A DNA stretch of 64,000 bases from Dryococelus australis (taxonomy: Eukaryota; Arthropoda; Insecta; Phasmatodea; Phasmatidae), in NCBI GenBank assembly GCA_029891345.1, contig CM057002.1, forward strand, positions 17,730,295 through 17,794,294, in the 5' to 3' direction. The position numbers were made by a program, and so were the translations under genes. Below the pieces are notes generated by a model. It was given only the letters and a program-made list of their open reading frames with translations, was not told the DNA's origin and did no database searches. Positions 22,587 to 32,306 of this stretch are shown here, piece by piece (positions within the stretch are counted from its first letter, which is position 1; every line of letters starts with the position of its first letter).

Positions 22587-23385
22587 AAGCAATTAAATGG
22601 TGCAAAATCTACTTAGATAGTTTTGACCAGGGAAGGGGTACAGACCAATATACAATACTAATAGGTACATCCACGTATTAGCGGAAGTTTCAGTCAAGCG
22701 AATTTCACTACTATTGAGGCCCTAGTGAAAACTGACAAGACTCTCTTTACGTTTCAATCTACAGCCTACAAGTTGGAACCATGGGGAAAATGGTTACTTT
22801 ATTGGCAGTTGTTAAACAGCGGATTCGCACGTTCGGAATTAAAAATTTCCATTGGATTAGTGTGGTGCAAAATAAAATAAAACGAAGTCTTTGTCCACCA
22901 CTTCGCCCGCATCGGAAATGAATATGCCGATGATATTGGCAGGGGCACATTATTTTTGAGAAAAGAATTTCCGCCATATGTATTTCAAAACTTTTTAGCT
23001 CTGAACAACGTTCCACACTGGATGGTTCTATCGGTTCCATGTCTTGGGTACCTGCCCGCAAACAAGAGATGTTTAGAAACAGAGTAACCAAATTCAGATT
23101 GGATAAGTCATATTCCGTGAAATATTCTCTCAAGGACACGTGGTCAATAACCAAAGGAAACTTCGGTGTACACGTAGCTCATCTAAACCAAGGCTGCCAG
23201 GACTTCTTTGCGGAAATCAGGTATCTATAGATGTTGGCATTTGGAAGATAGAAAATAAATTTGTTGCCCACGACTTTGCCCACTCGGAATTTGGATTTGA
23301 CGATGAATCAGGTGGATTGAAATTAAATACAGCTTTTACCCAAAACCGAGGCCGACAGGTATTTGTTTTGTTGTTCTTCTCATAA
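22587..23385 (+). pseudogene. Coding-like fragments of an unidentified element gene
   Basis: Three plus-strand frames read as ordinary protein with balanced composition but are offset by shifts and stops. They are about 22590-22673 (ending near ILIGTSTY), 22670-22880 (including YKLEPWGKWLLYWQLLNSGF) and 22995-23229 (including FRNRVTKFRLDKSY and GVHVAHLNQGCQDFF). The last ends at an AG|GTATCT donor-like site. Their density inside the Polinton-like element suggests a decayed element gene. I cannot assign a family. Minus frames here are shadows. Confidence 0.35.
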
Positions 23386-23869
23386 CGAACATAAATAAAT
23401 ACAATGAAATAAAAAAATGAAAATGGAAATAAATAAATAAATAAAAATAAATTAACTGAGATAAATAAATACACTAATTAATGAAAATAGATTAAATAAA
23501 TAAATACAAATCAATAAAATAAATAAATAAACCATGGCTTGGCTAGTCGGAATTACTCTGATTACCACGTCAAGTTATGTACAGCGACCTGGTATTAACA
23601 AAACACATAGTGGTCTAACTCACACTGCTGAGCTCATTCCTGACATCGCAAGATTATTTACACTTTGCCTTTAATCCAATAACATAATGAAACAGCAATG
23701 TAACAATAAGATAATACATGATAGGAAACAAAACTTCATAATCATCAAAAAATAATTTTTTACTTCCCATCTTCCTTTTGATATCGGATGATACATACCT
23801 AAGCATCGGTTTAAGACTTGCCACACTCACAACGATTGTGGAAAATCGGCCCAGTAGTTTTTTACTTAC

Positions 23870-23872
<3 letters not shown>

Positions 23873-23907
<35 letters not shown>
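23873..23907 (+). repeat. Poly(A) tract, 35 bases
   Basis: Uninterrupted A run. It produces a poly-Phe minus frame. No retroposed gene is recognisable upstream. Confidence 0.95.
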
Positions 23908-23909
<2 letters not shown>

Positions 23910-24183
23910 TTTGTTCGTTCACTCAATTTTTGATGAATATGATTAATATTTGCATAAAATCATTGAAATTTAAAAAAATATTTATGACTAAACTTCAATA
24001 ATTATTTTTAAGCCATTGTGTTACTGGCAACACTTTATATTCTTAGATACGTATAATATATGTTTATTTAAATACACGAGTTACTGTTGGAATCACATAT
24101 TATTAAGGATGGGTATATAATAATTACGTGAGTGCCACAAGTGACATCATTCGGAATAATACAAACGTATAGTTTATAATCAA

Positions 24184-24301
24184 AATAAACTGTGGCATTT
24201 ACTGATCACTACAGAACACAATAAACTGTGGCATTTACTGATCACTACAGAACACAATAAACTGTGGCATTTACTGATCACTACAGAACACAATAAACTG
24301 T
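24184..24301. repeat. 36-bp tandem repeat, 3.3 copies
   Basis: The unit beginning AATAAACTGTGGCATTTACT starts at 24184, 24220 and 24256, with a partial copy at 24292. Copies are identical. It lies directly before the polymerase-like fragment. Confidence 0.9.
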
Positions 24302-24318
24302 ATATATTTAAAAGCATG

Positions 24319-24695
24319 GTTAAACATCCAACTATGCGCTCGAACACCAACAAGGATTCCCTCACGATAACAAATGGCATACCGGGGTTGATGAAAGATG
24401 AATGTGCTGGTCGCTTCGTCACACTATTTGTGGGTTAACATACCAAGCTTTACGCATACATTGTTGCGAATGAGGGTGCAAAACCTAACGTGTTACAGTC
24501 ACTCAGGTACAAGGATTATCGAGATTGCCTCGAGATTTGCACCAGGGTTTTTGGACCCTATACCAGTTCTGTTTGTGTGCTCACGAAGTCTACACAGAAC
24601 GGGGAACCAAGGTAGTGTTGTCAGGTATGGATGATAAGCAGTACATCAAGGCAGATGGCATATCAACCTTACCCTGGGGGCACTACAGAATACCT
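24319..24695 (+). pseudogene. Remnant resembling the C-terminal module of Polinton-type DNA polymerase B
   Basis: In the frame starting at 24319 the phrase GIPGLMKDECAG is followed by RFVTLFVG, an in-frame stop at 24436, then TKLYAYIVANEGAK and YKDYRDCL. One frameshift later (about 24560-24600) comes HEVYTERGTKVVLSGMDDKQ, then YIKADGISTLPWGHYR. From memory of the family, a spaced set of KDE..G, FVGLR-KLYAY, K-DY-CL, HE-YT, K-LS-DDKR-DG---L-GHY marks the end of protein-primed family-B polymerases in Maverick/Polinton elements. The stop and frameshift make it non-functional. The polymerase catalytic domain upstream was not found, so this is a truncated relic. Confidence 0.55.
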
Positions 24696-25292
24696 ACATT
24701 TTTTTATTACCCCCTGACAATAGTTACAGCACCAAAATTAATACAGCCCACCCACGAAAACCACAACTGCCATCACCACACCACCCTCAATTATGTCCAA
24801 CTGCCACAACCACATGTACCTCCTGTCCCACAACCATCAACACAGCTATATACAGCTGCCCACAACGTCTACAGATATCGCCAACTGTTTACAACACCTG
24901 TTGCATCGCCATCAATGCTGCTGCTACATTTTGCCTAACTTTAAGACATGACAGAATTATGCTATCAACATACTTTATACTACTATCTTCGATATATTTT
25001 CCCCTTGTCAAATAATAAGTAGAAATTCACAGTGTAATATTACATCCTCTGGAAAATGTGTGCGCGTGAGTATGTTGAAACCAGTCATTGGCGTTTGTAC
25101 GTGTCTGGAAAATATATTACTGGATATGACAAATGAACGCCCCTCTGTGCATCTCTACGAACACACCACCCACATGTGTCGTTAATGTAAATCGTCGCTG
25201 TAAATAGATAGGGAGGAAACAATCTTCAGATTGATATAGGATATTTGTAATTGTTTTTTATTTTTGTGTATATTTTTGTTCGTGTTATTTAT

Positions 25293-25540
25293 TATAGGCT
25301 GTTCACGGTAAAGTGAGCACTTTTTAAGGGCCTCCCCCCAACAGGCATTAACTGCTAATAAATATATCTTATCACAGCCTCAGGCATTAAATTTTTATGG
25401 TGATGAAATGAATACACTTTGTTTATTGGTCACATTGCAATGTTTATATTAAAATAAAACAGTTTTAAGATAGAAATTGGATGAAAGGAAAAAATTAGAA
25501 GAGCCTTAAAAAGTGCTCACTTCACCGTGAACAGCCTATA
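25293..25540 (+). mobile_element. M1 miniature element, well preserved
   Basis: The left tip TATAGGCTGTTCACGGTAAA is mirrored by TTCACCGTGAACAGCCTATA over roughly 35 bp with very few mismatches (GTGAGCACTTTTTAAGG on one side, CCTTAAAAAGTGCTCAC on the other). At 248 bp it is the cleanest M1 copy, inserted into the Polinton-like element. It is non-coding. Confidence 0.85.
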
Positions 25541-26867
25541 TGTAATCTGTGTAAGAATATTTTGGATTGTAGTAGTAGTTGTAAACAGAAATAGTTTTAA
25601 GATGTACATAACTTTGAAAATTGTGCTGTTTTAATAGCTAAATTTGTTTTTACACATAACAACTTGTTTTTCTTCAAATATCTTGTGCTTAAAATGTAAA
25701 TGAAAATTTTTTGGTAAATTAGTTCTTACGATGTTTGTTGTAAATTTGATTCTCTTGTTATATTTGTTATGAATTAATGAAAAATGATTGTTGTAAATTG
25801 TCTTTCAGTGTTTCAATGTTTGTTGTAAAGTAATTGTAAATATTTAGCTTTCAAGGATGATTTTTTTTTAAAGAAAATTTCGAATAAAATTTTTCAATGT
25901 TAGAAAAGGACTATTGTGACTGGTTAATTATTAGGTTAGAATTCCTCATTACACTATCTAATATCTTGTGTATTATAAGTGGATCAAGTATTTAATAGTA
26001 ATAAAGATACAAAAAATTCTTGGTAAACATGAAAAGTAGTGAATGTCTAGCAGTAAAGATTTTCAGGTCCAGAGATTGAAAAAATTTAAAGTCAGGTAGC
26101 AAGATACCTGTTTGCTCACTTTCATGAGAAAAAATACAAGTTTCTTTCTTCCTTCTTCATGGGGGAGAAAAAATGGTTTATAAATTAAATCATCATATTC
26201 CCATTACTGAATAAAAACAAACTTTTAAGAGCTGAAGGGGGGGGGGGGGAAGTACAGAAATCATGGAGAAAAGACTCCAACATCTGAATGAATAAACCTC
26301 TGTTGGCCCACTGGTCAACTTGGAGGTTCCTGGGGGACAGAAGATACCGAGAGTGGACTGACATAAATACCTTTCCATAGCCAGGTATAAAGAGCTCTTA
26401 GCGATACACCACATCTCCAAGAGCGTTTTCCCACTGCCCTTCAAATCTACAGCTGTGAGAGTCCAGCGAACTTTTAATAAAAAATATTTTGTCACACCAA
26501 AACAGATAACAACTATTGCTGTTGCTGCTGAAGATTCAACATGATGGTTTCTGGTGGTAAAAACACAATCATACTTTATACAAACTCAGAAACGATAATT
26601 AAAAGGTTTTTAAAAATAAAATTCCACTCTTTCACAAACATTAATTCTTCTTCTACTTACAATAGTGAAATTTGCATTAAAAATCTGGGTAATTTTTTTA
26701 AATTCCATTTGTAATGTTCAGGAAGACATGATCAAATGTTCATTGTTAATAGTAACTTTTTTTCTAGACATAATTAAAAATGTGTATGAGTAGTGTGTAG
26801 ATCGTTTCGTGGTCTGTTGTAGGACGTAGAGTATTCAAATCTCTTTTCGTTTAATTGCTATTTCATA
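25541..26867. other. Interior of the Polinton-like element, no gene recognised
   Basis: AT-rich with repeated TTGTAAAT-type phrases and a G12 run at about 26219. A 100-aa minus frame (26193-26495) overlaps a second minus frame with phrases such as FEGQWENALGDVVY. The latter has a protein-like look but I cannot identify it. Confidence 0.35.
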
Positions 26868-27237
26868 ACCATTTAAGATGTTTCCGAGTTTTTGTCGTAA
26901 TTTCAACTCAGTTGCTGCTAGACATCGACCATGCTCCATGTCTCATTCATTGACTGACCTCCCAGCCAGACAGATGTCGGCCACACTTATAAGTCTCTGC
27001 ACATCATATACTGCAGTAATTGCTTCACTGAGCTCGCAACTGGACATAAGTGTTTTGGGAGATGTGCTTGTGCGATTTCATTGTGTGTTTTTAAATTAAA
27101 CTAGTGTAATTTATATAATAGTACATGCATCATAGACATAATTTTTATCCATTTGTCTCGTAAATTGTATTCACATCATTTTAGTTAATTTCCGAGTTTT
27201 TTCAGCTCAGTCTATAATCAAACGAGGGGCGATGCAC
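26868..27237. other. Extra partial copy of inner-arm sequence
   Basis: GTGTTTTGGGAGATGTGCTT and GTGCGATTTCATTGTGTG (about 27050-27090) repeat the phrase found in the right arm at about 27452-27492. The right side of the element thus carries an additional diverged piece of arm sequence just inside the arm boundary. Confidence 0.5.
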
Positions 27238-28314
27238 ACAGGTTCTGTTTTCTCACAACATCTTGTTCAGCTTATAAGTTGACGTATGTGGTATATCCAA
27301 GTCAGTGCTGCAGCGACTTCCGAGCGAATGGACATATATTAAAATCACGGACTGTTAAACACTTTCTTTTTTTACACATTTTAATAAATTTATTAATTTT
27401 AACTTGTGGATTCCCTTTTAAAAGTTCCTCACCAGTCTCACAGGCGGACAGACGTGTTTTGGGAGAGGTGCTAGTGCGATTTCATTGCTGTGTTCCATAA
27501 TTCGTTTGGTGATAGCCACGTACTTGTGTTCGTTAGCCGTTTAATTTATATATTTATAGAGACAGTTTTGCTTTGTTGTAGTCCGTTAATTGATATATAG
27601 GATACTCACGTAGTTGTGATCGTTTAGTGAGTTAGCACTTGTTGTCACCAGGTTATTCATGTAGCTGTGTTCGTTATACTTATCTTGGGTTATTTATTTA
27701 TATCGATAGATAGAACTCGTTTGAAATATATTTCGGCGATATTCGTTTAATGACTCCGAAATTTCTCTCGTGTTATACGTCACTGCTGTTATTCATTTGG
27801 AATAATACATTACGTAAATCGTATCTTCCAGAGTCGCCTATATCCCAACACCGTCTACATGCAATATCCCCTGCAAACCCAAAAATACTTATGCCACTCT
27901 TGCACAAAACTCGATATATATATAATATATATACATATATTATATATATATATACATACCCTGTCTCCAACACACCGCGCCTTAGTACGAGGCCAGAACT
28001 CCAAGGGTGTGATGTACCAAAGCTGCTCCCCACCCAAAAAAAAGAAGGAAAGAAAGTAAAGAAATAGACACACAAACAAAAAAGAAAATCCATCAAAGAA
28101 ATTTAATCATACTTTTTCATCAAACTTATTTCATCAAATTTCTTCGATCACATTCCATCGGATTAAGAATTAATCCCATCGGATTAAAATCGGATTAAAA
28201 TTTTTAAATCAAATTATGATCTGATTAAGGATTAACCATTTTCAGATCAATTTGATATCAAAGGTTAAATCAGATTAATCAAACGTGAAATAGAATCCCG
28301 TCGCCCCTACTACT
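27238..28314 (-). repeat. Right terminal inverted repeat of the Polinton-like element
   Basis: It is the inverse of 18627-19669, slightly longer because of small indels and a TATA-type microsatellite at about 27915-27955. It shares the GCTGCAGCGAC, CAGACGTGTTTTGGGAG and ATTCGTTTAATGACTCC blocks with the left arm. The outer tip is CCCCTACTACT. Frames of 66-107 aa across it are non-conserved between the two arms. Confidence 0.85.
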
Positions 28315-28320
28315 GCTAGA

Positions 28321-28653
28321 TCAGTGTTGTGCTCATGCACATAACACGGCAAAGTCGGTCTTCATCATCGTTAGTCTATATGACGTCTCCCGCTCCAGTT
28401 CTTCAGCGCGCCCGATCACAGTGTAAAGATTAGTTGCGTATTCTCATGTTGCTGAATTGGCTGATATTTGGAATAGTCATGAAGTGGAGAGAAGAATCCA
28501 CCCTTGAGTTATCGACAGTTAATACTTAGAGTGCTGGTGATCTGTCTGCAGATTAAGTTTTCAACGTCACCAGCATACGAGCACGAGAGAAGCAATCTGC
28601 CTGTCGATATCGATCGAGGGGTTACAGTGTCACCCACTCCTTGGAAAACTGAG
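28321..28653. other. Unassigned stretch right of the Polinton-like element
   Basis: Mixed composition, no repeat or domain recognised. It should represent the flank present before the 9.7 kb insertion, together with the sequence left of 18621. Confidence 0.4.
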
Positions 28654-29083
28654 TAGAATCTATTCGCGTTTACTTCACACTTTTCTGGAGCCCTCCTAAA
28701 GTTCTACTTCAAGGATATTTCTCCGCCTCGTGCGAACTAAGCTTATCCAAGTCTAGAAAATTGCACCAAAAGACAATGCACCGAGTTCGTGAGCACTCAG
28801 TTGTAATAATATTGTGCATGAGAAGTATTTCTTACTAGACGCTACCAACACATATGTTTTGTTATTGTCGTAATTCATATTTATTAAAAATGTAATATTA
28901 TAATTTATAAATAAAATATAGGTAAATCTTTAATAAAACGAAAAATAAGATACTTTTATGTTAACAGAGGTATAAACGAGTCTGTTATATAGCATATTTA
29001 AGAAATAACTTAATACGTCATACATGGGGTGATTTTTCAAATGTTTAATTCAAAAAGTGTGAAGAAACCGCGAATAGACTATA
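28654..29083 (+). mobile_element. F3 element, complete
   Basis: The left tip AGAATCTATTCGCGTTTACT and right tip GAAACCGCGAATAGACTATA bound 430 bp with the shared F3 interior (TTACTAGACGCTACCAACAC). No coding capacity. Confidence 0.8.
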
Positions 29084-29110
29084 CGAAGGCTTGCCAACTC
29101 AATTCAACAG

Positions 29111-29337
29111 GTGGCCGCGGTGGCGCAGTGGTTGGACTCCTCGCCTCCCATCAAGGCGAACCGGGTTCGATTCACGGCGGGGAATCATGCCGGACGATGC
29201 CGTTGGTCGACGGGTTTTCTCGGTGGGTCTTCCATATCCCCCGCCCTTGCATTCCTGCGCTGTTACAGACTCACCTCTCATCGCCCGCATCGGCTCTTGA
29301 GACCTCGATGTCAAGAGCCGCCCAGATATCTTCACTC
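29111..29337 (+). mobile_element. tRNA-derived SINE, intact with 14-bp target duplication
   Basis: The 227-bp element is flanked by identical ACTCAATTCAACAG copies (29097-29110 and 29338-29351). The A-box TGGCGCAGTGG (29121-29131) fits TRGYNNARNNG exactly, and the B-box GGTTCGATTCA (29164-29174) differs from consensus only at the last base. The body contains GACGATGCCGTTGGTCGACG. The 3' end is GCCGCCCAGATATCTTCACT without a long poly(A). It would be transcribed by RNA polymerase III and copied by an unknown LINE. The frames inside are chance. Confidence 0.9.
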
Positions 29338-29351
29338 ACTCAATTCAACAG

Positions 29352-29509
29352 TGTTATACGGAGTTTTATAACGTGATGTCACCTCGCCAACAGATTTCAC
29401 GATGTTCACTGTGACACAGTGAGACGTTTGCAGCGCTCGTAATTTAAATTACTCATATTAACAAAACGGATCGCATACTATGTTACGTAGGACAGAACGT
29501 TTCATTCGA
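29352..29509. other. Short unassigned spacer
   Basis: No feature recognised between the SINE and the dispersed repeat. Confidence 0.4.
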
Positions 29510-29655
29510 CATCACATCGACTGGTAGGCTGGCGGCCAGTAATAAACGTTGCACGGTACTATGTAGTGTATGGTGTATTGCGGAACAACAGGAGGGTGAT
29601 GAGTGGAAATGCAGGGACCAATAGGACTGGACTTCATGCTGTGGTGGGTATAAGT
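29510..29655 (+). repeat. Dispersed repeat, second copy of 9580-9740
   Basis: It shares GGCCAGTAATAAACGTTGC and GATGAGTGGAAATGCAGGGA with the first copy in the same order. Ends are not defined. Confidence 0.5.
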
Positions 29656-29715
29656 AGGGATACACGAATTCTACGGTAAGATTTGCGAACATGCTAGTCT
29701 TCAATACTTTACGAG

Positions 29716-30009
29716 TAGAGACATGCAAAATTCGCATTTTTCTTCTGGCAGAACTCTTAATTTCACCGTCCTGTGCATGTTCGAGCCGGTGGCACTTCTT
29801 TATTGGCTTCTACGCAGTGAGGGCACATTTTCCCTTTCAACTTGATTTGACTTGATTGGGCCAGCTTCGCATTAGTGGTTTCCTATTGGTCCAGAGCCGT
29901 CCTGGGAGGGTCCTAACAAACTGTATTCCAACGACAAAGGCGATACAAAACACAAGTGTTTGAAGTCTCGCCTGTCTTCAAATAATAACGCGAACTTCGC
30001 ACGTGTCTA
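29716..30009 (+). mobile_element. hAT-3 miniature element
   Basis: The left end TAGAGACATGCAAAATTCGC pairs with GCGAACTTCGCACGTGTCTA. At 294 bp it is identical in length to the copy at 6312 and closely similar throughout. Flanking octamers TTTACGAG and CCTACGTG agree at 5 of 8. The next block to the right (30018-30248) resembles hAT-4, so this copy probably landed in an older hAT-4 element. Confidence 0.75.
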
Positions 30010-30017
30010 CCTACGTG

Positions 30018-30248
30018 CATGCCAGCAGTTTCCTTTTCCTTATTGGCGGCGCGGCTTAGTGGGAAGACATTTCCTTACTGGACCTGCCAATCGGGATTAG
30101 GATTTACCCCGAGACTGTACGTTTGTGATTTGCGGGCACACATCTCAGACGCGCAACACGGAGATCATCCAATCACGAAAGTGGATCTGAGCTAAGGTGT
30201 TTTGAAATACAACTTGTCGTGAAATATTTTCGCGAAAATCGGGTGACC
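30018..30248 (+). mobile_element. hAT-4-like fragment
   Basis: Blocks AGATCATCCAATCACGAAAG, TACAACTTGTCGTGAAAT and TTTTCGCGAAAATCGGG follow the right half of hAT-4 at 5620-5710. The terminal CCCCTA is absent. Confidence 0.5.
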
Positions 30249-30380
30249 TTGAGTATGAGAGACGTACTTCAATCTCGTCTTGAATGTCTGTGCAAATCTT
30301 TACGCACTCAAAAGTGTTAACAGAAGTCGGGAGATAATACGGAATACAAGGCACTCGTTGAATTAACGCAAAGGGAAATC

Positions 30381-30675
30381 TAGGGCTAGTGAAATTTCGC
30401 GAAAAAGATTTCCAGACAAGTTATATTTCGAAACACTGTAGGGTTGTTTAACTATCTTCATTAGCTGAATTTTTTTTTGCACGTGTTCAAATGTCCGCAC
30501 ACGAATCACGTAGGAGCCATGCCTATGTTCCCGAATTCTGAGTGACGCGGTCAAATATGAAAACGTCTTCCCATGCAGACAGTAACCAATGGCAAATGAC
30601 AAACTACCGTTGGTTGCTTATAGTAATGAAGTATACCGAGTAGTCTTATATAACTGCGAATTTTCGGCAGACCAG
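30381..30675 (+). mobile_element. hAT-4-like element
   Basis: The left end TAGGGCTAGTGAAATTTCGC, then GAAAAAGATTTCCAGACAAG, matches the left end at 45520. The CAGACAGTAACCAATGGCAA block matches its right half. The right terminus has decayed. Minus frames of 69-79 aa here are chance. Confidence 0.5.
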
Positions 30676-30801
30676 TGTTGTCCTTCAGACAGAAGCATAA
30701 TGTGGTTAAATGTATGCTGTCACACCCACTTGCATATCCACGTTACTCAGTCGTTATCTTAGAAATGACAGCGGAACGGCTTGTTGCTACGTCGTGTAGA
30801 A

Positions 30802-31039
30802 ATATGTGCGACTCGTGACATCAAGGTCTCGAGAGCCGATGAGGGCGAAGCGAGATGTATATGGTGCGGAGCGGGAACGCATTGGCCCGGGGGGCGGGGG
30901 GGAGGACGGGGCGGGAAAACTCCGAGAAAACCCGTCGACCAGTGGCCAGTCTGTTCTCACGTGCGAAAATATTGCGAATCGAAACCGGTTCGCCAAGGTG
31001 AGAGGCGAGTAGTCTAACCACTACACCACCCCGGTCCCT
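30802..31039 (-). mobile_element. tRNA-derived SINE with an inserted G-rich block
   Basis: On the minus strand the head (GGTGTAGTGGTTAGACTACT), a B-box-like GGTTTCGATTC, the CTGGTCGACGGGTTTTCTC body and the GGCTCTCGAGACCTTGATG tail are present. The segment at about 30890-30920 is unusually G-rich on the plus strand. Confidence 0.75.
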
Positions 31040-32300
31040 CAGGTTAGTTTAGGTGCTCCTGTCTGGGTGGGATAGTGTTGAGTGGGAACACGCATGTCCA
31101 GTCATGATGGCTGCCCGCTAACGTACGCGTAGTTGTCACGTAATCGGCGGTCAACGCCTTCGAACGGAACGAACGAACGGTTTTTGTAGCCTCGTCTTTG
31201 TAAACACATATCTAAACAGACTGACAAGCGATGTGCGTGAATCTGCAGTGGTGCAGAGCAACGTGAATTTCTTTTTTTTTTACGATAATTCGGTCAGTTT
31301 CCATCTGAAAAATCTGCGAGCATTGCGCCGATTGTTTTCCTCCGATATGGCCTGTCAAAATGATTCATTGTTTTTCTCGTCACGGCATGAAAACATATTT
31401 GAAAGCAGGGGTCGTGTGTATTTGCGACTGCAGTACGTAATTAATAACGGAATTAATTAGATAATTATTTTATCATCGTATAGTGCCTAAAGCACACTTA
31501 TGCAAACAAGTACCAACCAACAAATGTGTTATTTTCATGTCATCTATTTTCTGTGGTTGGCAAAAGATAGTTTTCGGTTACACGAATAAGAACCAACCCG
31601 CTTTAAAGTTTTCAAGGAGAATTTTTATTTCTAAAACAATGCTGGAAAGAATATTTAAATTAGTTCATATTGAGATCACTTTACAAAACCAATTTTAGTA
31701 GGCGAAAAGAACGAACACAAAAAAATAATTTTGGAATTATGATTAAAATAATCATATTGTAGAAAAATATGTAACATTAACTACCCCCAGATTGGGTAAC
31801 TAGTGGGTTGTTTATATTCGAAATCGACTGAGAGAGCGAAGGTAGTCGCGAGACTCGCGGGTCGCTGTGCGGGCGAGTGGTCGATGTCTGGTATCGCGAC
31901 CTCGCCCAAGGACAACACACGGCTATTTCCGCTGACTCGACCCACCTATCGACTTGACCTCGGCAGTAGGGAGGTCTGCTGTACTGTGTCCTCGCCTACT
32001 TCTTCCCTCCCTCGCCCTAAACACCACTTCTTTTTTTTCCCCCCACGACACTTGCAACATGTCTACGAGGACTGGCCGCTTGTCGTCCCGTTAAAGGCCT
32101 GTCTTGCCTACAGTTGCGCTATCCCAACCTGTGTCTTAACGGGGAAGTATCCATTCCATGTTCTATTTTCCTTTCAAATCTTCGTAATGAAAATTTATGA
32201 CCAGATATAAGAAATCAAAGCTAAACGTCACAAAAAAGTCTACCTAACGAATACTTTGAAATTTGTACGGTTTCAATTATACATGTATTTTCCCATGTGG
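31040..32300. other. Unassigned stretch
   Basis: Mixed composition. A 135-aa plus frame (31803-32210) lies in a GC-richer patch (31820-32110) with no recognisable domain. It could be unannotated host sequence, but I see no splice or promoter evidence. Confidence 0.35.
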
Positions 32301-32306
32301 GATTGA

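Larger units (their letters stand above)
18627..28314 (+). mobile_element. Maverick/Polinton-like element, 9.7 kb, decayed
   Basis: The element begins AGTAGTAGAGGC and ends with the inverse CTACTACT. It is flanked on both sides by a perfect GCTAGA (18621-18626 and 28315-28320). About 1.04-1.08 kb at each end are inverted copies. AG/CT tips, a 6-bp target duplication and long inverted arms are the known signature of Maverick/Polinton elements, which usually reach 15-20 kb. This copy is much shorter. Inside, 24319-24695 resembles the C-terminal module of Polinton-type protein-primed DNA polymerase. Integrase, ATPase, protease and capsid genes were not recognised. An M1 element (25293-25540) and several microsatellites sit inside. 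Confidence 0.75.

Noticed and set aside
22759-23154. 131-aa minus-strand frame
   Set aside because: It is antisense to plus-strand segments that look more protein-like, and it contains no recognisable motif.
24180-24310. 36-bp direct repeats as a CRISPR-like array
   Set aside because: Copies are contiguous without spacers, and the context is eukaryotic. It is a short tandem repeat.
29111-29190. Possible functional tRNA gene (good A- and B-boxes)
   Set aside because: The sequence continues into a conserved SINE body and tail and is bounded by a 14-bp target duplication. The cloverleaf is not convincing.
31803-32210. 135-aa plus frame in a GC-richer patch
   Set aside because: No domain, no homology I can recall, and a pyrimidine-rich tract in the middle. 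Left as unassigned.
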